NCBI GenBank assembly: GCA_007449985.2
Contig: VIIQ02000149.1
Location: 62,001 to 126,000 of the forward strand
Source of the DNA: Desmodesmus armatus
Lineage: Eukaryota > Chlorophyta > Chlorophyceae > Sphaeropleales > Scenedesmaceae
Reading direction: 5' to 3'
DNA length: 64,000 nucleotides
Shown here: piece by piece, positions 33,748 through 44,443 of the stretch
Layout: every line of letters begins with the position of its first letter
Position numbering within the stretch: position 1 is the stretch's first letter
Program-made: the position numbers and the translations under genes
The notes under the pieces: generated by a model
Told to the model about the DNA's origin: nothing
What the model saw: only the letters and a program-made list of their open reading frames with translations
Databases searched by the model: none

Positions 33748-36328
33748 TCAATCCGTGACAGTCAAGCTTTCAGGGCATGGCAAACCACACCGCACCAGCT
33801 TGTCCCGCGAACGCATAACTGTGGCTACCTGGTCACTATCCAAACCCTTTAGCCTGACACTGTGGATGCCGGCCAAGGCCATCAAAACAAAGGCGACATC
33901 CGGCAGAACTTCAGTTGCAGTAGAAGAGTTAACGTGCAACAGCAATTCCGGCAACCCCTGTAGCTTGGCCAGGAGCAACAACACCTTGAGCGGCATAGGC
34001 CTGACCGCTAGCAACAATACCTCCAGGCGTTGAAAGCCTTTGGGTAGCAAACTACATACTGCTTCCACCACAGCCACCAGGTCATAATGGTCAGCAATCA
34101 TGCACTCCAGGCACGTCAGGCCGGTCACAGCCGAAAGTGCTGTCCAAGCGGCTGTGCGTGCATGCACCGGCTCATTGCTTGGCAGACTCGTTACTCCCAT
34201 CCGAGCGGCCGCAACCTTGATTTCCCGCAGGCCAGTGCAGAAACGTGTCATGCTGACAAATGCGTCCGTTGACAACCAGCTGCACTGCTCCACAGTGACA
34301 AGGTTGGGCAGGGCAGCAAATGGCGGACTACCAGATACCGCACCCAACTCCACCACGCTGGGCAGTACAAGACCAGCAACAATGCTGTCGCCCTGCTGCC
34401 ACCCACCTTCAAGCTTTGTCAGGTGGGTAAAGGCAACTAAAGCAGGCAGCATGCTCTGCGACCACACAGCTGCACCCAAAACCTGCAGCCTGGTGAGCTT
34501 GCTGATAGCATCACCATACTCGTGCGTTGGTGACAGCAGCTTAGCATTGTTCAGAAGCAGATCAGTAAGCCCTGTGAGCTGCTCCAAGGCCGCCCACTCC
34601 CTTGCACCCAACTCCTCCTCGGACCCATCAGGACACCCCATACTCAGCTGCCTCAGTGCCGTGCAGAGGCCGACGTGTGCCAAAGACGCGACAGGGCTCC
34701 CTGACAGGCACAGCGACGTCAGGGCTGTCCAGGCACCTGCAAGCTGCGGGGACAGCAAAGGCTGGAAGAAGTCCTGGCTGCTGCTGTAAATTTCCACCTC
34801 CTCCAAGCTGTGCAGATTTGCCAGCGGCAGCAGATCCTGCTGACCAAGGGGCTCCGCAACCTGCACAGAACAGAACATGATGTCTTTTTGCATCTCTCTT
34901 CTTAAGAGATACTTTTTAAAAGCCGTACTGCTTTCTTGTACTGGCCAGTGTAGATCCTGGCAATCTGATTACCGTATCGGGTGCATAGTCACATTGACAT
35001 GACACATGCAACTAAAACAACTCAACATGCATGTGCGCGTGCGCTTATGCAGAGGCGCGTCACTGTAGCAAAACTGAAAGCCCCAGAACAACCCCTTCCC
35101 TGCCATCACAAACCAGCAGGCGTTCATGTCACTACAAACAGTAACCCCAGGCGCAAGCCTGAATTTATGATCGACAGAGCAGCACAACACTGTAGTACAC
35201 CCAACGACCGCCCTGCAGGACTCACATCTTGGTCAAAAGACAGCACCAACTGCGTCAGCCCTGTATGTTTTCCGAGCTCCCTCCAGGCCTGCGCTGCTCC
35301 AGCCCAACTCTGCTGCAGGTCCAGGTGCAAACTGCGCAGGCTCCCTGCCAGCTGTGTGCGCAAGCTGTGAAGCACAGAGCCCATAGCCGATGGGCGAGGG
35401 TCATCCTCAACGCTGAGCTTAAAGAGTTCATTTTTGGCAGCCTGTGCAGGCAGGGGGCGAAGGCAGGCAGCACAGCTGGCAGAGTGTGCTGTGCAACAGC
35501 ACCTGTTTTACTACAACGCATGGAAGGGTTGACGCCATCAACCACGCAGCACAAACCCCGCAATCCATTAGTGCCTGACGAACCCCCCGCCCCCAAACGG
35601 TCCTATGTTGTGTTGATCGAAGAGCCGTCCACTTCCCCCGGCAGATATTGAGGATATGCACTGGCAGCATCTCAAACAGGACACGGCAGGCACACAATCG
35701 TGCATGTCCTTGATGGAACAGGGTGCGCCAGCATCCACAAAGACTGGCACCTTGGTATTCTGGGCCGACTGCAGCCGAGTGCCCCTGTAAGAGTAGGGCA
35801 TTCACAAGACAATACCAGCACAGCTGTCTGTAGCTTCACACAACGCACCCACCTTGCAAGTGCTGGCAGAAGGTATGGGGTTGTGTGGTAGCTGGCATCG
35901 TCGTTCAAAGACAACTGCACTGCTGTGACGTTTCTGAAGTGCTGGTGTATGCTCTGTGTCCAGTCCTCCACATCGCTGAGTTCACTGTCCCGCACACTGC
36001 TGAGGTTGATGTGCTGCACCGCGCCAAGGCATAGGTCCCGCAGCTGGGTGCATGTGAGAGCAACATGTCCTGCCGAGCCCTGTGCAGTCAGCTTGGGCAG
36101 CAAGACCTGTGCCCAGGTGTCCACGTCCAAGCGTGATAGGCAGCGCAGCAGTGCTGACTGCTTGGGGGTGTCCTGCAGCAGCAGCAGACATCATCAGCAC
36201 GAAATCACATACGTAACAAGCACTATCATACGTTAGGAGAGTGGTACATGCGGTACTGAGCGTTGTGGACAAAACGATTTGCTGCCTTCAAACGATCGAG
36301 TTCAAGCGATCTCACCTACCTGCTGCAT
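33748..36328 (-). CDS. F-box-like / leucine-rich-repeat protein, paralogue C (one frameshift)
   Basis: Exons 36320-36328 (Met-Gln-Gln), 35853-36172, 35226-35441 and 33748-34860 match the layout of A and B. Exon 3 is 216 nt instead of 217. One base seems missing in an A-run near 35430: before it the frame reads RLPK, after it the homologous KLSVEDDPRP is in the next frame. With that base restored the product would be about 552 residues. The F-box-like N-terminus and the leucine-rich repeats are well kept. Exon 4 is fully open over 370 codons, so the lesion may be recent or a sequencing error. Function is inferred from the family only. Confidence 0.7.
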
Positions 36329-36583
36329 CGTTCACTGTGCGTATGGATGTTTATCGGTAAAACCAGCAGAAACTCGATGTTTAATGAAAGGGGGCCACAG
36401 GCTCTGCTGAGACAAGTGGTGGAAGACTCAGTTGTGGTTCATGCCATGAACTATGATGGACCATCACGGTGTGGTTGGGGTTTAGCAACCTGACATTTGA
36501 GCCTCTGTGTACACAAACCTTGCAAGCATTGTGCCAGTCAACAGGAATGGTTCACTATCTTATCACACTTGCAAGCTGCCTGC

Positions 36584-36627
<44 letters not shown>

Positions 36628-37175
36628 GCATGTGACACAAAACGCAACAGCACACTCAGTGACTGAGCTGAACTGGTCGCATGCAGAATCGGTCTGCGGT
36701 ACAAGGCCAATGTATGTTGCACATGCATGTACCTTCCCATTTCCTGGAGACTTCCCATCCTGCACTGGCGGCAACGAAATCTGCACTGACGTGTACTGCA
36801 ACACACCCACAGACGAACCAGCCTACGCTGCGGCCCTGCTCACTGCTCCAGGACTTCAACCTTGCTGGGGCAGGGTAACCAAGGCTCCCTGAGGTGCTCA
36901 TGTCGAGCTGACGTGAAGTCAACCCTGAGCTTGACTCCAACCCCATCCATCAACACAACTTGCGCAAAAAACCGTTTTTTTGCCGGCGGTGCTGACCGGC
37001 CCCAGTCCACCACACCCAGTAGGCATGGTACAACATGCCACAGAATACTTAAGTACCCAATTTGTTCACCGAACAACTCAAAACAGGGCTTTGAAACAAT
37101 CAACATCACTTGCGCTGACCACCACGACATTGCAGGCCAACCTTATCAGCCATGCCGGCTAGCCTGGGAAGCTTG
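36329..37175. other. spacer between LRR genes C and D
   Basis: No gene was recognised. It contains the (CTGG)11 microsatellite and the upstream region of gene C. The right end should be the former 3' untranslated region of gene D. Confidence 0.4.
36584..36627. repeat. (CTGG)11 microsatellite
   Basis: There are eleven uninterrupted copies of CTGG in the promoter region upstream of LRR gene C. Confidence 0.9.
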
Positions 37176-37898
37176 TCAGCTAGGGACAGAAAACCGCTTG
37201 GGACAAGAAACACCATCCTCACGGAGTAGATTATACACATCCATACAAATAGCCGCATGATGCGCTGGTGCACAGATAGTGACATAATCGACGCCACTCA
37301 AGCCACTCAGTAAGGAGCCAACATCTTCCACAACCTTATCTGCAGCATCAGGGTCAAGATCGATCACCAACCTGGGAAGCCCATGCAACTTTGCCAGCAG
37401 CATCAACCTACTGAGCCGCATGGTGATATCTCCCAACACACAAACCTCCAGGTGCTGAAAACCGTGGTGAAGCAGGGTGCCTACCACATCCACCAACGCA
37501 CACAACTCATCAGGCACCCCTAGCATGAAATCAAGGCGTGTGAGCACTGTCAGCGCCGACAGTGCCTTGACAGCGGCTGTGCACACTAGGCAACTCTCCA
37601 CTTGGCAAACTCGTGTTTGGCCATCTAGGGTTATCCGAAACAATCAGCTGCCGCAGCCCAGTGCAGTGCCGGGCCATGTCGGCAAAGGCACCTGGTGCTA
37701 GGGAACTACTCTGCATCATAGTGACAAGGCTGGGCAGGGCAGCAAACGGCGGAGAGCCACGTGCATCCGTCAGCTCTACCACACTAGGTAGCACAATACT
37801 AGCAACATCCATTTTGCCGTTCTTCCACCTGCCTGCCAGCCGAGGCAGCAACGCAGACAACCCCTCAGCAACTGCCTCAGAGAATCCCTGATAACACC

Positions 37899-39160
37899 GT
37901 GATGCGCAAGAGGTTCCCCGGCCATGGCACATGCTACGGTGTCATCAGCCTAGACCCCCGTGAGAGCCTGCCATACAACTACAGGGTGTGCTACACTGAT
38001 GATGACACTGAGCTGATGAGCGTCACAGAGGCGCTGCGCCATGTTCTGCCTGCAAATGCTCGTATCCCCTCTAACCTCCGTGATAAATTGATCGCCCTTG
38101 GAGCCACCCTTGCCCCCTCCGATGCAGGCCGAACACCTGAAAGCCAGGACCAAGACCAACAATCCCAACCTGCCACCACCCCTCGCCAACCCAACCCCAC
38201 TAACCCAGCACAACGAGCAGCCCGAGCAGATGCACGTAGGCGCCGCAGGCATGCTGCTGGTTTGGTGCGAGCGGCTAACACAACATGGACACAGGGCGGG
38301 GTAAACATGGGACATGTCAATGCATGTGGCCTTAGCGCAATTACAACAGTGGAAGTGGAAGCCATCATCCGTCACCTCAACCTTGACGTCCTTGGGGTGA
38401 AAGAAACATGGGAGGGGAAATGCAAGCCACATGACATCTCTGGCTACACATTCATCAGCAAGCCCAGACAGGACCAACAAGGTGGGGGGGGGGGGTAGGT
38501 TTCTATGTTTCCCGTATGCTGGGACCTGTCACTAAGGCACACTTCGATACTGCTGTCCCTGAAAGTATTTGGCTAGAGATTGACAGCCACCGCCGGAGGG
38601 AACGTCCCTTGTTTGTTGGCTGTGTGTACCTGCCCCCCAGTGCCTTGACCACTGCGGCTGCTGCCACTGAGTGCTACAACCAACTTGCCGCAGATGTGGA
38701 GCGTTTCAAGCAGTGCGGTGAGGTTGTGATCATGGGAGACCTGAACAGCCGAGTGGGCTCTGCTTCTGAAGACAACCAGCACATTGGCCGATGGGGGGAG
38801 ACCGTGACCAACCCTGCAGGCCTTGCTCTCATTGACTTCTTGCGCAGTGCTGGCCTATACACCCTCAACAATCGCATGCCCTGCCTTGTCTCTGGCACAC
38901 ACCAGCCCGCCTACACACGTGTTCGCCCCGCCGCGCCAGGTCAACCTGATGACAGTGCCCAGCGCTCCATCATTGATTTTGTGCTGATGCCACCTAAGTA
39001 TGTGCTGACTGAGCCGCATCAAGTGCGCCCCCGTTGCACCCTGCAGGTTGAGACCCAACACAAGCTCTCCACATCTGACCACTTCCCGTTTGGTTCACTC
39101 TGCCACACCCTGTCCACAGGTCCACGCCCCCAACTTTTTGGCAGCCCAAACCCAACACTT
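37899..39160 (+). pseudogene. LINE ORF, part 1: Tudor-like module and APE endonuclease
   Basis: The frame is open upstream to the element border. The first in-frame ATG is at 37902. Residues after it read FPGHGTCYGVISLD then YRVCYTDDDTE, which resembles a PTM/DIR17-type Tudor domain. A Pro/Gln- and Arg-rich linker leads to the endonuclease. The frame runs to 38498 and continues in another frame from about 38495, because the 12-nt G run has a length out of frame (one more G or two fewer would join them). Catalytic motifs GDLNSR and SDHFP are present. The fold call for the Tudor-like module is from pattern only. Confidence 0.75.
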
Positions 39161-39376
39161 CAAATCAAATCAAAGTTACACCTGTAGCTATGAAACTCAA
39201 GAGCTCATGCCAGCCATTCACTGATATCACGGAGATAGCACAATCAACCCAGAAGGAACAACATACTGAAGATCAAAACAGAGAAGCCTGACGCTTTTGT
39301 GAGGATGAAAACCAACCCTAAAATCCCCAAGCGTACTATCTAAGTGCACGAGATGGACAGCCCTCCGAATGGATGC
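39161..39376 (-). mobile_element. nested antisense LINE 3' end, 216 bp
   Basis: This is the reverse complement of this element's own last 210 or so bases (about 42525-42736), with only a few differences. It ends in the same GATTTGATTTG tail and is flanked by a 5-bp direct repeat CACTT (39156-39160 and 39377-39381). It is therefore a separate, strongly 5'-truncated insertion of the same family into the LINE in opposite orientation. It separates the endonuclease from the reverse transcriptase part. Confidence 0.9.
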
Positions 39377-39381
39377 CACTT

Positions 39382-42349
39382 ATAAGCTGACTCTCCCCAA
39401 GACTGCCCTTACACAGGAGGACTGGGAGCAACGCGAGGCCTACCCTAAGGCGCTGGAAGAGCATTTTGAGGACTTTCCTGCATTGCTCACTAAGCTGAAA
39501 GGTGATGTTGCTGCAGGCACTATGCAACCCTCAACAGCATGTGAGAAAGCTAAGGCCCTCATCTGCGAGCGCATTAATGCAGCGGTTGATGCAACCATCG
39601 GCTTTGGGAGACCCCGCCGTCACCCCTCTTCCCGCGTACCCATTGTCAGAACACGCGCAGTTAAGGACGCGGTTAAGGATCGCGACATGGCTGCAGCCGA
39701 CCTGCTTGAAATTAGCACCACCGACCCGCTGAACACTGATGCAATCGCGACTGCACAGGCACAGGTCAAGGAGGCGCAGGCCTCCCTCAAAGCCACAGTA
39801 ACAGAAGCACGCCAGCGCCATACTGATCGCCTAATTGCTGAAGTCGATAGCTGCAGACGAGGAAACGATGGAAAAGGGATGTGGAAAGCTCTTAAAGCTC
39901 TGGGAGGGTCCCGCGACAGCACCCGGACAGGACCAGCAGCGCTGCGCGACCCTAACGGCGCCGGCCTAGTCACAGACGCACAAGGCATCTGCGAGATTCT
40001 AGCCAATCATTATGAGCAGGTGTCCTCTACCTCCACACACTACCGCAACGATGACTTTGATGCTCAGCACCGTGCCACAATAGAGGCGCAGGTTAAGGAA
40101 CACTTGGAACAAACTTCCTTCACAGAAGAAGGCCCAGCTGGCCTCTCACAACCCATTGCCGAGGAAGAAGTGCAAGCACAGTGCCACAGACTGAACAACA
40201 ACAAAGCTCCTAGCCCTCTGGACAACATCCAGAATGAGCTGCTGAAGTATGGCGGCAATGCCCTGCCTCCCCACCTTACAAGCTTCTTCCAGATGCAATT
40301 TGAGTATGAAATGAAAGCCAAAACATGTGGGGTGATCACCCCCATTTACAAAAAAGGAGACCCCATTGAAGCCAAAAACTACCGCCCTATCACCCTGGGA
40401 TCTGCTATTGACAAGCTGTACAATCTGGTGATCAATGGGCACATCATGACCTTTTTGGAAGATGACGACAAACTGCATGACGGCCAGCAGGGTTTCCGCC
40501 CTGGCAGAAGCTCGGTAGATAACATCTACATGCTGAAAACATGCCTGGATGCACGATGCCAACAGAAGCTTGATACATGCCTATTGTTTGTGGACATTGA
40601 AAAGGCCTATGACACTGTGTGGAGAGCTGGGCTGCTCAGGCACTTATGGCAGAAAGGCATAAAAAAATAAAGATAAAGATACAGAGACACCCCCTTGGTC
40701 TCTTAACGCCATAGGACTTCTTCCCATTGGCCTCGCGTCCCATCGGCATCACTGGGAAAATGTTCCGGGTCCTTGCTAACATGGTGGATAACACACCCAC
40801 CAAGGTCATGTACAACGGAGCGTTCTCGCGCGTAATGCACCCTGACATGGGCTGGGAACAGGGAGACACCCTGGCAACCACCATGTTCAATGTATACATT
40901 GACAGCGTCTTGCACCAGGTATGGGAGGAACACGAGGGAATCCCTGTCCCTGTGCGCTCTGGCGAAACAGCTGCAAAACTGACTGCTCTTTTGTATGCTG
41001 ATGATCTGGCTGGGGTGACATCCACCCCTGAAGCAATGCAACGGCTGGTGGACAGTACACGAGCAGCACTGACAAAATGGCAGCTTCGCGCAAGTGTCAA
41101 CCCCACTGACACATCTAAAACTGCCATCATGAAGGTACTAGGTGGCTGTGCAAGTGCCCGCCGCAGTGCTGCTGCAGCTACACGGATGGACATCTCTGCT
41201 CAAACATACAAGTGGGGAGACATCACCATCCCACAAGTCACCAGCTACAAATATCTAGGGGTTACCATCAACAATACCAACACTTGGGATGACCACTTTG
41301 AAGCTCGCATGAAGTCAGGCACAAAGGCAGCAGCAGCCCAACGTAAAGTACTCACACAAGTGCGGCTCCCTGCTCACTTGCGCAAGCTGACACTAACCAC
41401 TATTGTGCAACCAGTGGTCACCTATGCTGCCCAGGTGTGGGCCCAACCCATCCAATCTTTGCGCAAAAAGCTTGACTCCTGGCAGATGGGTTTGACCACA
41501 CGTGCTTTCCATTGCCCTGCAAACACCTCCCACATCTGCCTGCAACAAGAGCTGGGTTTGTTTCCTCTGCATGTAACATGCGACACACTTGCCATTAGGT
41601 ACTGGCATCATCTAGAAAACACACCCACTGACCGACTACTGTACAAGATCCACACTGCATGGAGTGGCAAGTATCACCCTTGGGGTCAGAACATGCAGCG
41701 GCTACTGACTGAGTACAACATTGACACTAGCACCCCTAAAGAAGTCAGTAAGGCAAACTTTAATGGACATGTTGAAGCACGTGCAATCAACTATCTTAGG
41801 TCTTATTGGACTCAGCCCCCCCGCAACCTAGGAGGTTCTGTGCACTCCAGGTACATGGCAGACTTTGGCATTGGAGAGCTCACACCTAGGCGGCCCAAAC
41901 TCCGCACATATCTGCACACTCTAACCACCACTCCCCACCTGGATTCATGTAGAGCCGCTTCACTATTCATGCACTTCCGCCTTGAAACCCTCTCACTCAA
42001 TGCCTTCCATAGCCATACAAGACACAGGGAGACAGCTGCTGCACGCAATGCAAGGCAACTCTGCCCATCCTGTAAACAACATGCTGAAACACCCACTCAC
42101 TTCCTGTTGGAGTGCCCTGCCTACTCTATCCCCCGCAGCATGCCACATATTTTAGACTGTATTGCAGATGCCCAAGCCAGCCCCACACAGGCCCCATGGC
42201 TCCAACTGCTCAACCAGCCTTTGATGGCCAACTACATCCTCCGCGCTTGGGACATTAGAAGAGCCGCCCTTGCAGGGCGCGAGGCCAATGGAGGAAGCTC
42301 TATGGCGTTAACACCTGGGCCTGCAGCTGATATCACTGGAGAGCAGTAA
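39382..42349 (+). pseudogene. LINE ORF, part 2: reverse transcriptase and zinc knuckle
   Basis: Open frames 39369-40670 and 40727-42349 belong to one protein interrupted by an 84-bp insert. Removing the insert and one copy of its 5-bp target repeat joins LWQKG to ITGKMFR in frame. Reverse transcriptase motifs include GVITPIYKKGD, NYRPITLGSAIDKLY, GQQGFRPGRSSVDN, FVDIEKAYDTVW and LLYADDLAG. The last 100 residues contain CPSCKQHAETPTHFLLECP, a zinc-knuckle common to LINE proteins. Apart from the inserts this part looks intact, so the copy is young. Confidence 0.88.
40661..40744 (-). mobile_element. 84-bp truncated LINE 3' end of a second subfamily, antisense
   Basis: On the minus strand it reads as the last codons of a related LINE ORF (GREANGKKSYGVKRP, compare GREANGGSSMALTPG of the host LINE), followed by a tail of TATCTTT-like units and T7. 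A perfect 5-bp repeat GGCAT flanks it (40656-40660 and 40745-40749). It is an extremely 5'-truncated retrotransposition product. Confidence 0.85.
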
Positions 42350-43482
42350 CAGTCCTTTGCAGCAGCAGCAGCAGTGGAGCGTTGACGGCAGTTGACTGAT
42401 TTGACAGCTTTGTGTTTTTGTATCGAGAGCCGTCTAGTGCCGAGCCTCCGAATTGGTCCAGCCCAAAGTCACATTGCCACAAAGGGTTTTTTATATTCCT
42501 CCACGGAGGTTTTTGCCCGGCATCCATTCGGAGGGTTGTCCATCTCGTGCACTTAGATAGTACGCTTGGGGATTTTAGGGTTGGTTTTCATCCTCACAAA
42601 AGCGTCAGGCTTCTCTGTTTTGATCTTCAGTATGTTGTTCCTTCTGGGTTGTTGTGCTATCTCCGTGATATCAGTGAATGGCTGGCATGAGCTCTTGAGT
42701 TTCATAGCTACACGTGTAACTTTGATTTGATTTGATTTGTGTCAGTTGGGTGCAGGGATCTAAGGCCGGCAGCATATCCACTGACCACACCCATGCCCCA
42801 ACGCTCTGCAACTTTGTGAGCTTGCCGAAAGCAGCGCAAGACTGGTCAGTGGATGACAACAGCTTGGCGTTCCACAGATGCAGGTCAACAAGCCCCGTGA
42901 GCCCACTCACAGCCGCCCACTCACTCTCACCCAACTCCTCCTCCAACCCCTTTGGGCAATCCATTACGAGTTCCCTCAGTGACACACAGCTGCTGACATG
43001 CTTCAAACACGAGACAAAACATCTTGATAAGCAGAGTGTGGTCAGGGATGTCAAGCCATCTGCAAGCTTTGCAGACAATACGGGCTGAAAGAATTCCTGG
43101 TAGCCGATGTTGATCTCCAGATGCTCCAAGCTGTGCAGGTTTGCCAGTGGCAGCAGGTCCTGCTGACCAAGGGGCTTCGCAACCTGCAAACAACACAACA
43201 TCCTGTTACTTATGTTTTTCAAGCCTTTGCGCATGCAGGATCCCTGCTAACCCAACGGCATGTACTCACTCACACTGACCTGAGACAAGCAGACACATGT
43301 CAAGAAACATGTTCTTTTGTTTTGTGCTGCTACATCCGGCAGTATCACTGCACCACCAATGCAAGTCACAGCACAAACCCAATGTCAACATGAGCTGGTG
43401 GTTGAACAGCCAGCAAGCCAACATACATTGGCAAGGAGCAGCAAACCCAGGTATATGCATATATAGATACTGTTACTGTTAC

Positions 43483-43511
43483 TGTTACATGGTTCAGGCT
43501 GAGCCTGAACA
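43483..43511. repeat. short inverted repeat in gene D intron
   Basis: GTTCAGGCT and AGCCTGAAC form a 9-bp stem around a single G, next to three GTTACT-type units. The string ggttcaggct recurs exactly at the broken edge of exon 3 (43698-43706), which may be chance or a trace of the rearrangement. Confidence 0.5.
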
Positions 43512-43707
43512 CCCCGTAGAGAGCCAACGAGATACATGCATATATATGATGTATGGCACAGCTGTACTCTACGCCCACTGGGCGGTGGGCCACCGCCCTG
43601 CATAACTCACATCTTTGTCAAAACACAGCTGCAACTGTGTCAGTCCTGTATGTTTGCCCAGCTCCCTCCATGCCTGCACTGCTCCTGCCCAACTTTGGTT
43701 CAGGCTA

Positions 43708-44441
43708 GGGGATGCAGTAAGAAAGTCACACCTCACTCAGTGATTTACTCAACTAAAATCACAGCTAAATCAACCAATGCCAGCAGCAACCTACACATCA
43801 CAGCAGCCTGTGCAGGGTGTGAGCTGGACACCTTGATAGCAAGCACCATGGAGAAGTTAGGTATGGTGTGCTAGATGTTGGTGCAATGCTGTGCACCAGT
43901 ATCTTGCACACTCAAGAGTGGCAGCTGCAGCCACAGCCAGGCAGTTTCTGCTAGTGACACATACACCACAGAGAGCAGTGCTGGAGAAGCAGCACAACTG
44001 AGCACAGCATCAAATGATCAGACAATGTATGTGGTGGTGGCATGCAGTGTGACTCAATAGCAAACCAGAAAAGAAGGTCCCACCCCACACAACAAGTTGC
44101 TCGAAAACCTACCATGCAACCTGCCATATCCAAGCTTAGTACCACACAGTAGGCAATGTCTGCTATGCAGCCCTGCCATTTGCTGAGGCTCAAGCCCCCA
44201 GCATGGCCAGTTACCAAGGGGCTGGCTACACCACCCACCCCATACACGGATTTCACCCAAGTGACCACCACGGACTCAAAACTGCACCAATGCTCATGAA
44301 ATTTGGGGAGCAGCCATGGGACATGTTTATCCAAACACCCATCATGCCTGCTCTCTGATTCTGTAAGCTCAGGAAAAGCAGCAGAGCCAAACGTGTGATA
44401 GGGGACTTTTCCTGCAGTGGGTACTTTCTTTCTGCACCCTC
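43708..44441. mobile_element. TIR element copy 1, 734 bp, TA target
   Basis: The terminal inverted repeats are GGGGATGCAGTAAGAAAGT at the left and, read from the right end, GAGGGTGCAGAAAGAAAGT (16 of 19 match). TA lies on both sides (43706-43707 and 44442-44443). The interior carries no transposase. Open frames of up to 166 codons have no recognisable domain, so the element is non-autonomous. TA duplication suggests the Tc1/mariner or a similar superfamily. Left flank is LRR exon 3; right flank is the first satellite monomer. Confidence 0.82.
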
Positions 44442-44443
44442 TA

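Larger units (their letters stand above)
37840..42736 (+). mobile_element. non-LTR retrotransposon (LINE) inserted in LRR gene D exon 4
   Basis: It encodes, in order, an N-terminal Tudor-like module, an APE-type endonuclease (motifs GDLNSR and SDHFP), a reverse transcriptase (FVDIEKAYDTVW, YADD) and a C-terminal zinc-knuckle-like motif C-x2-C-x8-H-x4-C. A 3' untranslated region ends in (GATTT)n. The ends are set by the flanking LRR coding sequence. A target duplication is only imperfect (tgccag / tgtcag), so the 5' border is good to about 5 bp. The open frame is broken at a 12-nt poly-G (38484-38495), by a 216-bp and an 84-bp nested insert, and by a one-base shift before 39156. It is dead in this state. 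The clade was not assigned. Confidence 0.88.
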
